Below the pieces are notes generated by a model. That model was given only the letters and a program-made list of their open reading frames with translations, was not told the DNA's origin and searched no databases. This document shows, piece by piece, positions 45,182-52,039 of a DNA stretch of 64,000 nt. The position numbers and the translations under genes are program-made. The stretch is taken from the NCBI RefSeq assembly GCF_000153305.1, contig NZ_CH724110.1, forward strand, positions 17,112-81,111. Reading direction: 5' to 3'. The stretch comes from Oceanicola granulosus HTCC2516 (lineage in GTDB: Bacteria > Pseudomonadota > Alphaproteobacteria > Rhodobacterales > Rhodobacteraceae). Position 1 is the stretch's first letter. Each line of letters opens with the position of its first letter.

Positions 45182-45967
45182 ATGTCCGACACGCGCACCG
45201 CACTCATCACCGGAGCCGCCCAGGGCGTGGGCGCGGCCTGCGCGGAGCGGCTCGCCCGCGACGGCGTCTCCCGGATGCTGCTGGTGGACCGCGACGCGGC
45301 GACGCTCTCGCAGACGGCAGAGGCGCTACGGGGCGAAGGTGTCGAGGCCACCGAGCTGGTCCTCGACCTGCAGGACGGCGCGGGGCTCCTGCGCGAACTG
45401 CCCCCAGTTCTCACGCGGCTCGGACAGCTCCACATCGTCGTCAACGCCGCCGGCACCACCGCGCGCGGCGGCGTCGCCGACACCGATCCCGAGCTCTTCG
45501 ACTTCATCTTCCAGATCAACGTGCGCGCGCCGATGCTGGTGATGCAGGCGGCGCTGCCGATGCTGACCGGGACGGGCGGCACCATCGTCAACATCACCTC
45601 CATGCTCGCCTACGGCGGCCCGCCCTTCCTGGCGACCTACGCCGCGAGCAAGGCGGCCCTCGTCGCCCTCACCCGCAACACCGCCAACGCCGTCAAGCGC
45701 GACGGCGTGCGCGTCCACGCCATCAACCTCGGCTGGACCTGGACCCCGGGCGAGCAGCGCACCCAGACCGAGATCCACGGCCTGCCCGAGAACTGGCGCG
45801 ACACGCTCGGCCCGTCGCAGCCCTTCGGCCGGCTGCTGATGCCCGAGGACCCGGCCGAGCTGACGGCCTTCCTCGTCTCGCCGGGCGCGCGGATGATGAC
45901 CGGCGCGGTGATCGACCTCGACCAGTACGTGGCCGGGGCCACGGACGACAATCCGGGCAACGCCTGA
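45182..45967 (+). CDS. SDR-family sugar (acid) dehydrogenase
   Basis: A 261-residue classical short-chain dehydrogenase: cofactor loop TGAAQGVG (residues 10-17), NAAG at 88-91, and the catalytic Ser140, Tyr153 and Lys157 in SMLAYGGPPFLATYAASK. It lies 11 bases after the lactonase gene with AGGAGAA as ribosome site. It may oxidise the sugar at C1 to the lactone, or be a second C3 dehydrogenase; in the published deoxyribonate route the 3-dehydrogenase is an SDR. Which hydroxyl it uses cannot be decided from sequence. Confidence 0.92.
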   Translation: MSDTRTALITGAAQGVGAACAERLARDGVSRMLLVDRDAATLSQTAEALRGEGVEATELVLDLQDGAGLLRELPPVLTRLGQLHIVVNAAGTTARGGVADTDPELFDFIFQINVRAPMLVMQAALPMLTGTGGTIVNITSMLAYGGPPFLATYAASKAALVALTRNTANAVKRDGVRVHAINLGWTWTPGEQRTQTEIHGLPENWRDTLGPSQPFGRLLMPEDPAELTAFLVSPGARMMTGAVIDLDQYVAGATDDNPGNA

Positions 45968-46055
45968 GATGCTCGGGAGCGCCCGAAACCCACGATCTCG
46001 CCGCAGGGCGGTGCGGCAGATCGCACTCACACTCACCGCCTACAGGGAGAGAAGA

Positions 46056-47099
46056 ATGAACAGACGCTCAATCCTAGTCGCGGGCCTCTTGGCGACCGCG
46101 CTGCCGATGACGGCGATCGCCCAGGACGGCCCCCGTGTCGGCATGAGCTGGGCCAACTTCCAGGAGGAACGTTGGAAGATCGACCAGGCCGGCATCGAGG
46201 CCGCGCTCGAGGAGCTCGGCGGCGAGCTGATCTCCACCGACGCCCAGTCCTCGTCCTCCAAGCAGGCTTCCGACATCGAGAGCCTGCTCGCCCGCGACAT
46301 CGACGCGCTGATGATCGTCAGCCAGGACTCCGAGACCATCCTCGCCTCGGTGGAACGCGCGCTCAATTCGGGCGTGCCGGTGGTCGCCTACGAGCGCCAG
46401 ATCGAGCACCCGGACGTCACCTACGTCGCCTTCGACCCGGTCGAGGTGGGCCGCATCCAGGCCCGCGCGGTGACGGGAGAGGCCCCCGAGGGCAACTACG
46501 TGATCATCAAGGGCAGCCCCACCGACCCCTACACCACCTACGTCCTGCAGGGTCAGCGCGAGATCATCGATCCGATGGTCGAGGCGGGTGACATCGAGGT
46601 CGTGGCCGAGCAGTTCACCGACGGCTGGCTCCCCTCGAACGCGCAGCGCAACATGGAGCAGATCCTGACCGTCGAGGACAACGACGTCGACGCCGTGCTC
46701 GCCGCGAACGACGGCACCGCCGGCGGCGTCGTCGCGGCGCTCGAGGGCGCCGGCCTCGCCGGCGACGTCCCCGTCTCGGGCCAGGACGGCGACATCGCCG
46801 CCCTCAACCGCATCGCCCGCGGCACGCAGACGGTGACCGCCTGGAAGGACACCCGCGAACTCGGCCGCCTCGGCGGCGAGGTCGTCACGAAGATCATCGA
46901 CGGCGAGGACCCCGCGACGATCGAGGGCGCACAGGACTGGGACAAGGGCGCCCAAGGCATCACCCAGACCGCCATCGTCCTGTCCCCCGTCGCCATCACG
47001 CGCGACAACCTCGACGTCGTCGTCGACGCGGGCTGGATCAGCACGGAGGACCTGTGCCAGGGCGTCTCCGGCGACGGAGCGCCGGAGGCCTGCCAGTAG
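46056..47099 (+). CDS. XylF-like sugar ABC transporter binding protein
   Basis: A 347-residue periplasmic binding protein of the ribose/xylose class (SBP family 2, PBP type I). Signal peptide 1-23 (ends TAIAQ), then VGMSWANFQEERWKID; features resembling XylF include LLARDIDALMIVSQDSE, VVAYERQIEH and AANDGTAGGVVAALE. The ATG at 46056 has AGGGAGAGA upstream. It ends the BKACE operon, yet no XylG-type ATPase or XylH-type permease follows before a hairpin and an unrelated gene. It must use membrane components encoded elsewhere, or act as a sensor. Confidence 0.92.
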   Translation: MNRRSILVAGLLATALPMTAIAQDGPRVGMSWANFQEERWKIDQAGIEAALEELGGELISTDAQSSSSKQASDIESLLARDIDALMIVSQDSETILASVERALNSGVPVVAYERQIEHPDVTYVAFDPVEVGRIQARAVTGEAPEGNYVIIKGSPTDPYTTYVLQGQREIIDPMVEAGDIEVVAEQFTDGWLPSNAQRNMEQILTVEDNDVDAVLAANDGTAGGVVAALEGAGLAGDVPVSGQDGDIAALNRIARGTQTVTAWKDTRELGRLGGEVVTKIIDGEDPATIEGAQDWDKGAQGITQTAIVLSPVAITRDNLDVVVDAGWISTEDLCQGVSGDGAPEACQ

Positions 47100-47115
47100 G
47101 CGCACCGCCGACGAC

Positions 47116-47147
47116 GCGACCGCCGGGGGCTCCTCCGCGGCGGTCGC
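47116..47147 (+). terminator. Hairpin after the XylF-like gene
   Basis: A perfect 10-bp inverted repeat, GCGACCGCCG and CGGCGGTCGC, around a 12-base loop, 17 bases past the stop. No T run. It probably ends the BKACE operon. Confidence 0.5.
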
Positions 47148-47449
47148 GACTATCGCGGCACGGCACCAGTCCGCCCGCCACAGCTCGATCAGTGGCCGTC
47201 GCGACACGCCGACGAGCCGCTGCCCCCTGCCCCCCCTTATCGCCATGTCCGAAGGACTTGCCCCTGCGGCTCGCGGGTTCCCTTACCGGCTCATCATCAC
47301 AAAATCCGGTGTTCGATCACTTCTTGTAGAGCTTCAAGCGGACTTGTGCTCTACTTCTTGTAGGGTCGGCAGCTGCGTCTGGCGATCTGCGACATCAACG
47401 CCCCGGGCGCGCGGAACAGATGGGCCCGGCAGATAAGTTGGGGCACAAA
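47148..47449. other. Intergenic region upstream of the IalB-like gene
   Basis: About 300 bases without a supported gene. The left half is GC-rich and featureless. The right half is richer in A and T and holds the duplicated ACTTCTTGTAG motif described separately. I see no convincing -35/-10 pair. Confidence 0.5.
47319..47363. repeat. Duplicated ACTTCTTGTAG motif, candidate regulatory site
   Basis: ACTTCTTGTAG occurs at 47319-47329 and exactly again at 47353-47363, 34 bases apart. Between them TAGAGC (47327-47332) and GCTCTA (47348-47353) form an inverted repeat that overlaps the edges of both copies. The array lies about 90 bases before the IalB-like start and could be a two-site binding region for a response regulator. 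Confidence 0.4.
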
Positions 47450-48070
47450 ATGATTTCTTCGAGCAAAAGAGCAAGCCGGCCATCAATGGCCCTGATCCTT
47501 GTCGGCAGCGTCCTCCTCGCCGCCGCCAATCCCGCGGCCGCGCAGGAGGCGCCGCAGCTTCCGCAGACCATGGAGAGGGTCGGCGACTGGCAGTTCGAGT
47601 GTTTCGGCGTCAGCGACGACGGCGGGCCGTGCCAGATCTACCAGCGTGTCGTGACCGGCGATCAGAACGTCGTCGCCCTCGCGGCGGCCTTCACGGTGCT
47701 GGCGGACGGCTCCGTCGACGTGCAGCTCGCGGTGCCGCTCGGCATCAGCCTGCAACTGGCGCCGCAGCTGAGCCTGGACGACGAGGTGGCGACGAGCCTG
47801 CCGGTGTCGCGCTGCGTCAGCGACGGCTGCCTGATCGAGGGCGTTCTCGAGGCCGGGCTGGTCGACCGCATCGGCAATGCCGAATTCGCCCAGGTGATCG
47901 TGGCCAACACGACCGGGCAGGTCTTCCCGATCCCCCTGTCCCTCGTGGGCTTCCGCGAAGGCATGGGGCGGCTCGACGAGGTGAAGCCGGAGCCCGCGCT
48001 GCTGGAGAGCGACGAGGCCGCGCCGATGGAGGCGCCGGAAGACGCGGCGAGCGACGGCGACGACATCTGA
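47450..48070 (+). CDS. IalB-family (invasion-associated locus B) secreted protein
   Basis: A 206-residue exported protein. After a basic N terminus and signal peptide (to about residue 32, ending AAAQ) comes an IalB-type domain: RVGDWQFECFG, GPCQIYQRVV, PLGISLQLAPQLSLDD, LPVSRCVSDGCLIEG and PIPLSLVGFREGM. Four cysteines (CFG, CQI, RCV, GCL) suggest two disulfides. The C-terminal 30 residues are acidic. I choose the ATG at 47450, with GGGG seven bases upstream; another in-frame ATG lies 30 bases earlier. The name comes from Bartonella, but the family is common in free-living alphaproteobacteria and its function there is unknown. Confidence 0.87.
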   Translation: MISSSKRASRPSMALILVGSVLLAAANPAAAQEAPQLPQTMERVGDWQFECFGVSDDGGPCQIYQRVVTGDQNVVALAAAFTVLADGSVDVQLAVPLGISLQLAPQLSLDDEVATSLPVSRCVSDGCLIEGVLEAGLVDRIGNAEFAQVIVANTTGQVFPIPLSLVGFREGMGRLDEVKPEPALLESDEAAPMEAPEDAASDGDDI

Positions 48071-48076
48071 GGCGAT

Positions 48077-48118
48077 GCGCCGGCCACTGGCGACGCGCTG
48101 GCTCGGAGGAGCCGGCGC
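48077..48118. terminator. Possible shared hairpin between convergent genes
   Basis: GCGCCGGC (48077-48084) and GCCGGCGC (48111-48118) form a perfect 8-bp stem around 26 bases, between the convergent IalB-like and small secreted protein genes. No T runs. Confidence 0.35.
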
Positions 48119-48124
48119 GCCTTA

Positions 48125-48484
48125 CTAGTTGTCGGAGAGCCTGGCGCGCGGGACGATGACCGTCTGGTTGCCGCCGAGCTCCAGGATCACCGTTTCAGGC
48201 TCCGGCGGCGGCGGCGGCGGCGCCGGACGGGGACTCGCGGCGGCCGGAGCGGGCGCCGGCGCGGGAGCCGCTGTCGCGACAGGCCGGAACGCCGGGTAGT
48301 TCACGATCTGGGGAATGCGCTGGAAGGCGGGGCCGCGGTACACCTGCCCGACGAAGGCCGGAAGGCGCGCCGTGGCCGGGGGGCTGGTGTAGGTCAGGTA
48401 GGCCTGCGCCGAGGCGGCCGACGCGGCCGCGAAAGCCATGGCCGCGGCGGGCACGACAACCTTCAGGATCGAACTGTAAGACAC
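48125..48484 (-). CDS. Small secreted Pro/Ala-rich protein in the curli locus
   Basis: A 119-residue protein with a signal peptide (about residues 1-27, ending ASAASAQ), a short central segment (AYLTYTSPPATARLP...FQRIPQIVNYPAFRP), a low-complexity Ala/Pro stretch (about 70-95) and a C-terminal strand-like tail with ILELGGNQTVIVP. The start is a GTG at 48484 with a GGGGGTGAT-type site upstream. It follows csgH on the same strand. No family recognised; a cell-surface or curli-associated role is suggested only by location. Confidence 0.7.
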   Translation of the reverse strand: MSYSSILKVVVPAAAMAFAAASAASAQAYLTYTSPPATARLPAFVGQVYRGPAFQRIPQIVNYPAFRPVATAAPAPAPAPAAASPRPAPPPPPPEPETVILELGGNQTVIVPRARLSDN

Positions 48485-48598
48485 CGCGCATCACCCCCGT
48501 TTGCGTACTGTCCGGGGCGACCCCGGGTCGCTCGAAGTAATGCTGGATTCAGCCCCGGAGGGCAACCCGCCGGGGCCCGTCCGCACAACCGGACGGCG

Positions 48599-48955
48599 TC
48601 ATCCCGCCAAGCGACTGAAACAGCGCGTTTCTGCCGCGCCGTTCCGGAGCTCGAGGACGATTTCGGCCTCGCTGCCGGGCGGCAGCGACACGACGGAGCG
48701 CGCTAGGGTCGCCGCCCCGTCGGCGTCGCTCGCGATCGTTCCGCCCTGCCGGCTGACGGAACGATTCGTCCCGTTCTGCACCGTCACCGACATGCTGTAG
48801 CGCCCGCTGTTCCATTGCGCGCCGTGCGCGAGGCCGGTGATGGTGGCCATGCCGTCGGCCTGCAGGACCGCGATCTTGCAGGCTTCTTCCTCGGCCATGG
48901 CGGCGCCCGGAGCGAGCAGGGCCGCAACGGCGACGATCGTCAGCTTCCTCTTCAT
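48599..48955 (-). CDS. csgH: CsgH-like curli amyloid-inhibiting chaperone
   Basis: A 118-residue periplasmic protein with signal peptide 1-21 (ends AAMAE). The mature part shows the CsgH/CsgC pattern: two cysteines near the ends (Cys26, Cys112), the central RYSMSVTVQNGTNRSVSRQG and an LPPGSEAEIVLEL strand. CsgH is the alphaproteobacterial counterpart of CsgC and prevents curlin from polymerising in the periplasm. The ATG at 48955 has GGGGAGG upstream. It lies between a curlin-like gene and a small secreted protein on the same strand, supporting the name. Confidence 0.8.
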   Translation of the reverse strand: MKRKLTIVAVAALLAPGAAMAEEEACKIAVLQADGMATITGLAHGAQWNSGRYSMSVTVQNGTNRSVSRQGGTIASDADGAATLARSVVSLPPGSEAEIVLELRNGAAETRCFSRLAG

Positions 48956-49032
48956 CGTGGAGCCTCCCCTTGCGGAGACAGATCTACCACATCCCGGGGC
49001 GGCGCCCAACGCGCCACCTCCGGGAGACGACG

Positions 49033-49497
49033 TCAGTTCTGGACGATCAGCGCCGAGTTGTTGCTGCCGTGCTGAACCGCCATGGCGGTGCCGTTGGTGC
49101 CGGCCTGGTAGATGGAGGCCCGGTTGCCCGCCCCGGTCTGGATGATGCTCGCGGCGTTCATGCCGCCCGTCTGGCTGATGCTCGCCGCGTGGATCCCGGT
49201 CTGGACGATCGTGGCGCTGTGGCCGTTGCCGACGGAGGTGACGTCGGCGATCGCACCGGTGGTCGCGGCGCCGACGACGGGGTAGGCGCTGAGATCGATG
49301 CTGCCGGCGTGGGGCTGGAAGGCCGGCGTGGTCAGCTGCGCGCTGACCGCCGCGGCATTGGTAATCATGGACGGGGTGCTGAGGGACACCGAGACCGGCC
49401 CGGCGTTGATCTGGTTCACGAAGGCGCCGTCGGCGGCGGCTCCGGTGGGAAGCTGGATGGCGGCGAAAAGGGCGACTGCGGCGATGCTGAGTTTCAT
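49033..49497 (-). CDS. Curlin-like repeat protein (CsgA/CsgB type)
   Basis: A 154-residue exported protein. Signal peptide to about residue 22; the C-terminal half is built of curlin-type repeats, with segments such as SATIVQTGIHAASISQTGG, AASIIQTGAGNRASIYQAG and AMAVQHGSNNSALIVQN, showing the spaced Gln/Asn/Gly ladder of amyloid curlin. The ATG at 49497 has GGAG eight bases upstream. First gene of the leftward curli arm (this gene, csgH, small secreted protein). Ending in an incomplete repeat (VQN) resembles nucleator or major-subunit C termini; I cannot decide between CsgA and CsgB. Confidence 0.85.
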   Translation of the reverse strand: MKLSIAAVALFAAIQLPTGAAADGAFVNQINAGPVSVSLSTPSMITNAAAVSAQLTTPAFQPHAGSIDLSAYPVVGAATTGAIADVTSVGNGHSATIVQTGIHAASISQTGGMNAASIIQTGAGNRASIYQAGTNGTAMAVQHGSNNSALIVQN

Positions 49498-50068
49498 GGT
49501 GCTCTCCTGGCTCAATGTGGCCGGGGGCGAGGCCAGTCCGTCTCAAATCGACAGTTCCCGCTTGCCCGGTGTTTTGGTGCCCCTAAGGAAACAGCGGCGC
49601 GTGACCCTGTTTGGGCGAGACCCGGGCGAAGTGGCGATGAAATCGGGCAAATTTGGGGCCTTGGCCCGCGCGGGCCTACGCGACAGCCGGCCATGGGCGG
49701 CCGCACGAGGGCGCATCAGAAATGTCAGCGGCATCGCATGCGGGCGGCGGCGCTATCGATTCGCAGATCAGAGCGCGACGATTCGGGGCACGTTAACACT
49801 TATAGGTTGATGCCGAAATTTCGATGCCCGCATTAGCAGAATTTTCGCAACGGAGAGATTCCATCATTAGAAGCCCCAGCCGCGGCGCACACCACATCTA
49901 TGGCCATCAATTCAAATCTGGCGAGATTGCGACGATTCTGTTGCCGAAAGTTGGCGAGCCGCAGTACTAATATTTCATTAACGGCTGAAGGGGCAGATCA
50001 GCCGAGCTGCAGGCGGCCAGTATAAAGCCGCTAGTTATAAAGAAATTTTAGACTCTTGGAGTGACGCT
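49498..50068. other. Divergent curli intergenic region
   Basis: About 570 bases between the leftward and rightward curli arms. The left part is GC-rich and contains the 14-base palindrome GGCCCGCGCGGGCC (49663-49676). The right part, from about 49790, is distinctly AT-richer than the rest of the window. A possible rightward promoter is TTGCCG (49941-49946), 18 bases, TACTAA (49965-49970), leaving a leader of about 90 bases. GGAG precedes the ATG at 50069. The length and base composition suggest a region loaded with regulator sites, as in enteric csg spacers. Confidence 0.5.
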
Positions 50069-50620
50069 ATGAAAAAGCTAATGATGACGGCTGCCGTTTT
50101 CGCATTCGCCGGGGCTGCCAACGCGCAGGACGCGTACATCACGCAGATGGGGGACAGCAACGACGCGGCCAACGTGTCGCAGAACCCGACTAGCACCCCC
50201 AACCTGCAGATCATCCAGCAGCAGGCCAACGATGCCGACGCGGTGAACCTGGCCGAAGGGGGTGGCAATTTCGCCTACGCCTATCAGCTCAGCCCTGCCA
50301 GCTCGAGCGGCATGAACGCCCTGATCTGGCAGGATGCTGACGGCAACGGTGTGAACGCGAACATGGCGGCGAATATCGCCGTGCACACCAATGGGAACCT
50401 TGGCGCCAACCAGCAGATCGTCCAGTACGGCGACGAAAACCGCGCGATCAACTGGTCGGATGATACGAATGGTGACCTGCCGAAGGCGACCGTGGTGGGC
50501 CTTATCATCCCGGCGCCGAGCCTCGATCTTTCGAACCTCGTGGGTCCGAGCGAGCCGCAGCCGAATTCGTTCTACACCCTGTCGAACGATTGCTGCTCCG
50601 TCGGCTTCACCAACAACTAA
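50069..50620 (+). CDS. Curlin-like secreted protein, divergent
   Basis: A 183-residue exported protein; signal peptide 1-20 (ends AANAQ). Weak curlin-style repeats are visible (AYITQMGDSNDAANVSQNP; NLQIIQQQANDADAVNL; NQQIVQYGDENRAINW) with runs of Gln, Asn and Asp. The C-terminal 40 residues are not repeat-like and carry an adjacent cysteine pair (NDCCSVGF), unusual for curli subunits. It opens the rightward curli arm. It may be a minor subunit or a nucleator. Confidence 0.78.
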   Translation: MKKLMMTAAVFAFAGAANAQDAYITQMGDSNDAANVSQNPTSTPNLQIIQQQANDADAVNLAEGGGNFAYAYQLSPASSSGMNALIWQDADGNGVNANMAANIAVHTNGNLGANQQIVQYGDENRAINWSDDTNGDLPKATVVGLIIPAPSLDLSNLVGPSEPQPNSFYTLSNDCCSVGFTNN

Positions 50621-50660
50621 GACCGGCAGCCATGCCGATCGAAGTTTGACAAAATAGGGA

Positions 50661-50679
50661 GTGGGCGATTAACGCCCAC
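50661..50679 (+). terminator. Hairpin between the two rightward curlin-like genes
   Basis: GTGGGCG-ATTAA-CGCCCAC, a 7-bp stem with a 5-base loop, 40 bases after the first gene and 60 before the next. It has no T run and could act as an attenuator or stabiliser. Confidence 0.45.
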
Positions 50680-50738
50680 CCCCACCTCTCGACATTATTT
50701 CGATTTCCGTTAAAGAATCTGCCGATAGGATCGCGCCG

Positions 50739-51473
50739 ATGATGATTGATATTCTGAAGTCGCGTCTGACGCGGAACGCACTCGCCGCAGTCGCAATTGC
50801 AGCGGGCTCTGCGGTATTTGCGCAGGATGCGTTCGTTGCTCAGGTCGGCAATAATAACGGCGGGCTCAATTTTTCGTCCGGGTCCGGCAACAGCCAAGCC
50901 ATTATCCAGCAGGGCAACGGCAACGGCGCGGCCCAGTTCGTCGCCGGCAACGACAACGCCACCGGCGTCTACCAGGATGGCGGAGCGAACTTCGCTCTGA
51001 ACGGCGCGCGGGGTGATTCGAACCTCGTCGGCGTGGCACAGATCGGGCCGGAGAATTATGCGGCCGCGGTCGCGGTCGGCGGATCGAACGCTGTCGGCAT
51101 CGCGCAGATCGGGTCCGGCAACCGGAGCGTGCTGCGAGTCCGCGGCGACGGAAACGCTGTCGGCACCCTCCAGGTTGGCGCGTCCCACATCGCAAACATC
51201 AGGGTCAGGGGAGACGACACGGTCGTCGGCGTGGCGCAGTTCGGCTCGCAGCGAGTGGCAAATCTTTTGGTCGTCGACCGGATGGACGACTCCGATGATC
51301 CTCTGCAAGTCGGTGTCGTGCAGAACGGCGTCGGTTCGAGCCCCGGCCTGAACCTCGGGATGGTCCGCGACAACACGTACACCCGCCCCACCACGACGAT
51401 CGGAGACGTCAATGCTTCCGTGCTGCGCAGGCAGAACGGGGATATCGTCATCCGCCCGCTGCTTGGAGGCTGA
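50739..51473 (+). CDS. Curlin-repeat protein (CsgA/CsgB type)
   Basis: A 244-residue exported protein; signal peptide to about residue 28 (ends AVFAQ). Residues 30-190 are a ladder of curlin-like repeats of about 20-22 residues (FVAQVGNNNGGLNF; AIIQQGNGNGAAQF; VGVAQIGPENYAAAVAVGG; VGIAQIGSGNRSVLRVRG; VGVAQFGSQRVANLLV). The last 50 residues are not repetitive and may anchor or cap the fibre, which favours a nucleator (CsgB-like) role. The start may be either of two adjacent ATG codons at 50739 and 50742; AGGA lies about ten bases upstream. Confidence 0.85.
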   Translation: MMIDILKSRLTRNALAAVAIAAGSAVFAQDAFVAQVGNNNGGLNFSSGSGNSQAIIQQGNGNGAAQFVAGNDNATGVYQDGGANFALNGARGDSNLVGVAQIGPENYAAAVAVGGSNAVGIAQIGSGNRSVLRVRGDGNAVGTLQVGASHIANIRVRGDDTVVGVAQFGSQRVANLLVVDRMDDSDDPLQVGVVQNGVGSSPGLNLGMVRDNTYTRPTTTIGDVNASVLRRQNGDIVIRPLLGG

Positions 51474-51495
51474 ACCATCCGATCAGACAGCGGCA

Positions 51496-51525
51496 ACGAC
51501 GTTCGGGCTTTTGACCGGACGTCGT
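51496..51525 (+). terminator. Hairpin after the curlin-repeat gene
   Basis: ACGACGTTCGG and CCGGACGTCGT pair over 11 positions (one T/G wobble) with an 8-base loop, 22 bases past the stop. No T tail after it, though the loop holds TTTT. It may partly separate curlin expression from csgF-csgG. Confidence 0.5.
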
Positions 51526-51673
51526 ACGCTGCTGCCAGTGCGGCACTCGTACAACGAGAGTTGCCTATACGGCACAGCAGGTTGAAAACTCCGGCTAGGC
51601 TGGCCTTGGCGGGTTTCAAGTCCTGGTGAGACGGGTAATCAGACCATCAATAAAATTCTTGCGAGGTAGTCCG

Positions 51674-51976
51674 ATGCGTAGATCGATGGGCGTACTTGTG
51701 ACGGTGTCCACTCTCATGGCAGCCGGACCGTCCACCGCCGAGAACCTGAACTTCGGGTTCCTGAACCCCAACTTCGGGGGCGACCCCAACCTGGCGTCGT
51801 TCCTCTTCGGCCTCGCCGAGGCCCAGCGAACAGCGACCGTCGCGAGCGAAGGCGACCAGTCGCAGCAGCAGGCCGGCGCTCCGGGCATCGGTGGCCCGGC
51901 TGCCGTCGGCGGCCCGACGATCATCATCCCCGTCAATACCGGGGGCGAGGCGGACGTGCCGCAGGTCGGCGAGTAA
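51674..51976 (+). CDS. csgF: Curli assembly protein CsgF
   Basis: A 100-residue secreted protein. Signal peptide to about residue 23; the mature N terminus NLNFGFLNPNFGGDPNLASF with the following LFGLAEAQR is the CsgF hallmark that plugs into the CsgG channel. The C-terminal part is shorter than in E. coli and mostly Gly/Pro/Val. The ATG at 51674 has GAGGT upstream; a longer frame from 51626 would hide the signal peptide. CsgF couples the CsgG secretion pore to the nucleator at the cell surface. Next gene is csgG. Confidence 0.9.
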   Translation: MRRSMGVLVTVSTLMAAGPSTAENLNFGFLNPNFGGDPNLASFLFGLAEAQRTATVASEGDQSQQQAGAPGIGGPAAVGGPTIIIPVNTGGEADVPQVGE

Positions 51977-52039
51977 GCGGCGGCGAGCGAAGATCATGAA
52001 CGCCGAAGTCGAGATAGATAATACGAGGCAGTGCGAATA

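Noticed and set aside
47245-47436. A 63-codon frame upstream of the IalB-like gene
   Set aside because: No ribosome site or recognisable product, and it overlaps the duplicated regulatory-looking motif.
51482-51673. A csgE gene between the curlin-repeat gene and csgF
   Set aside because: The space is under 200 bases, holds a hairpin, and no frame there encodes anything like CsgE.
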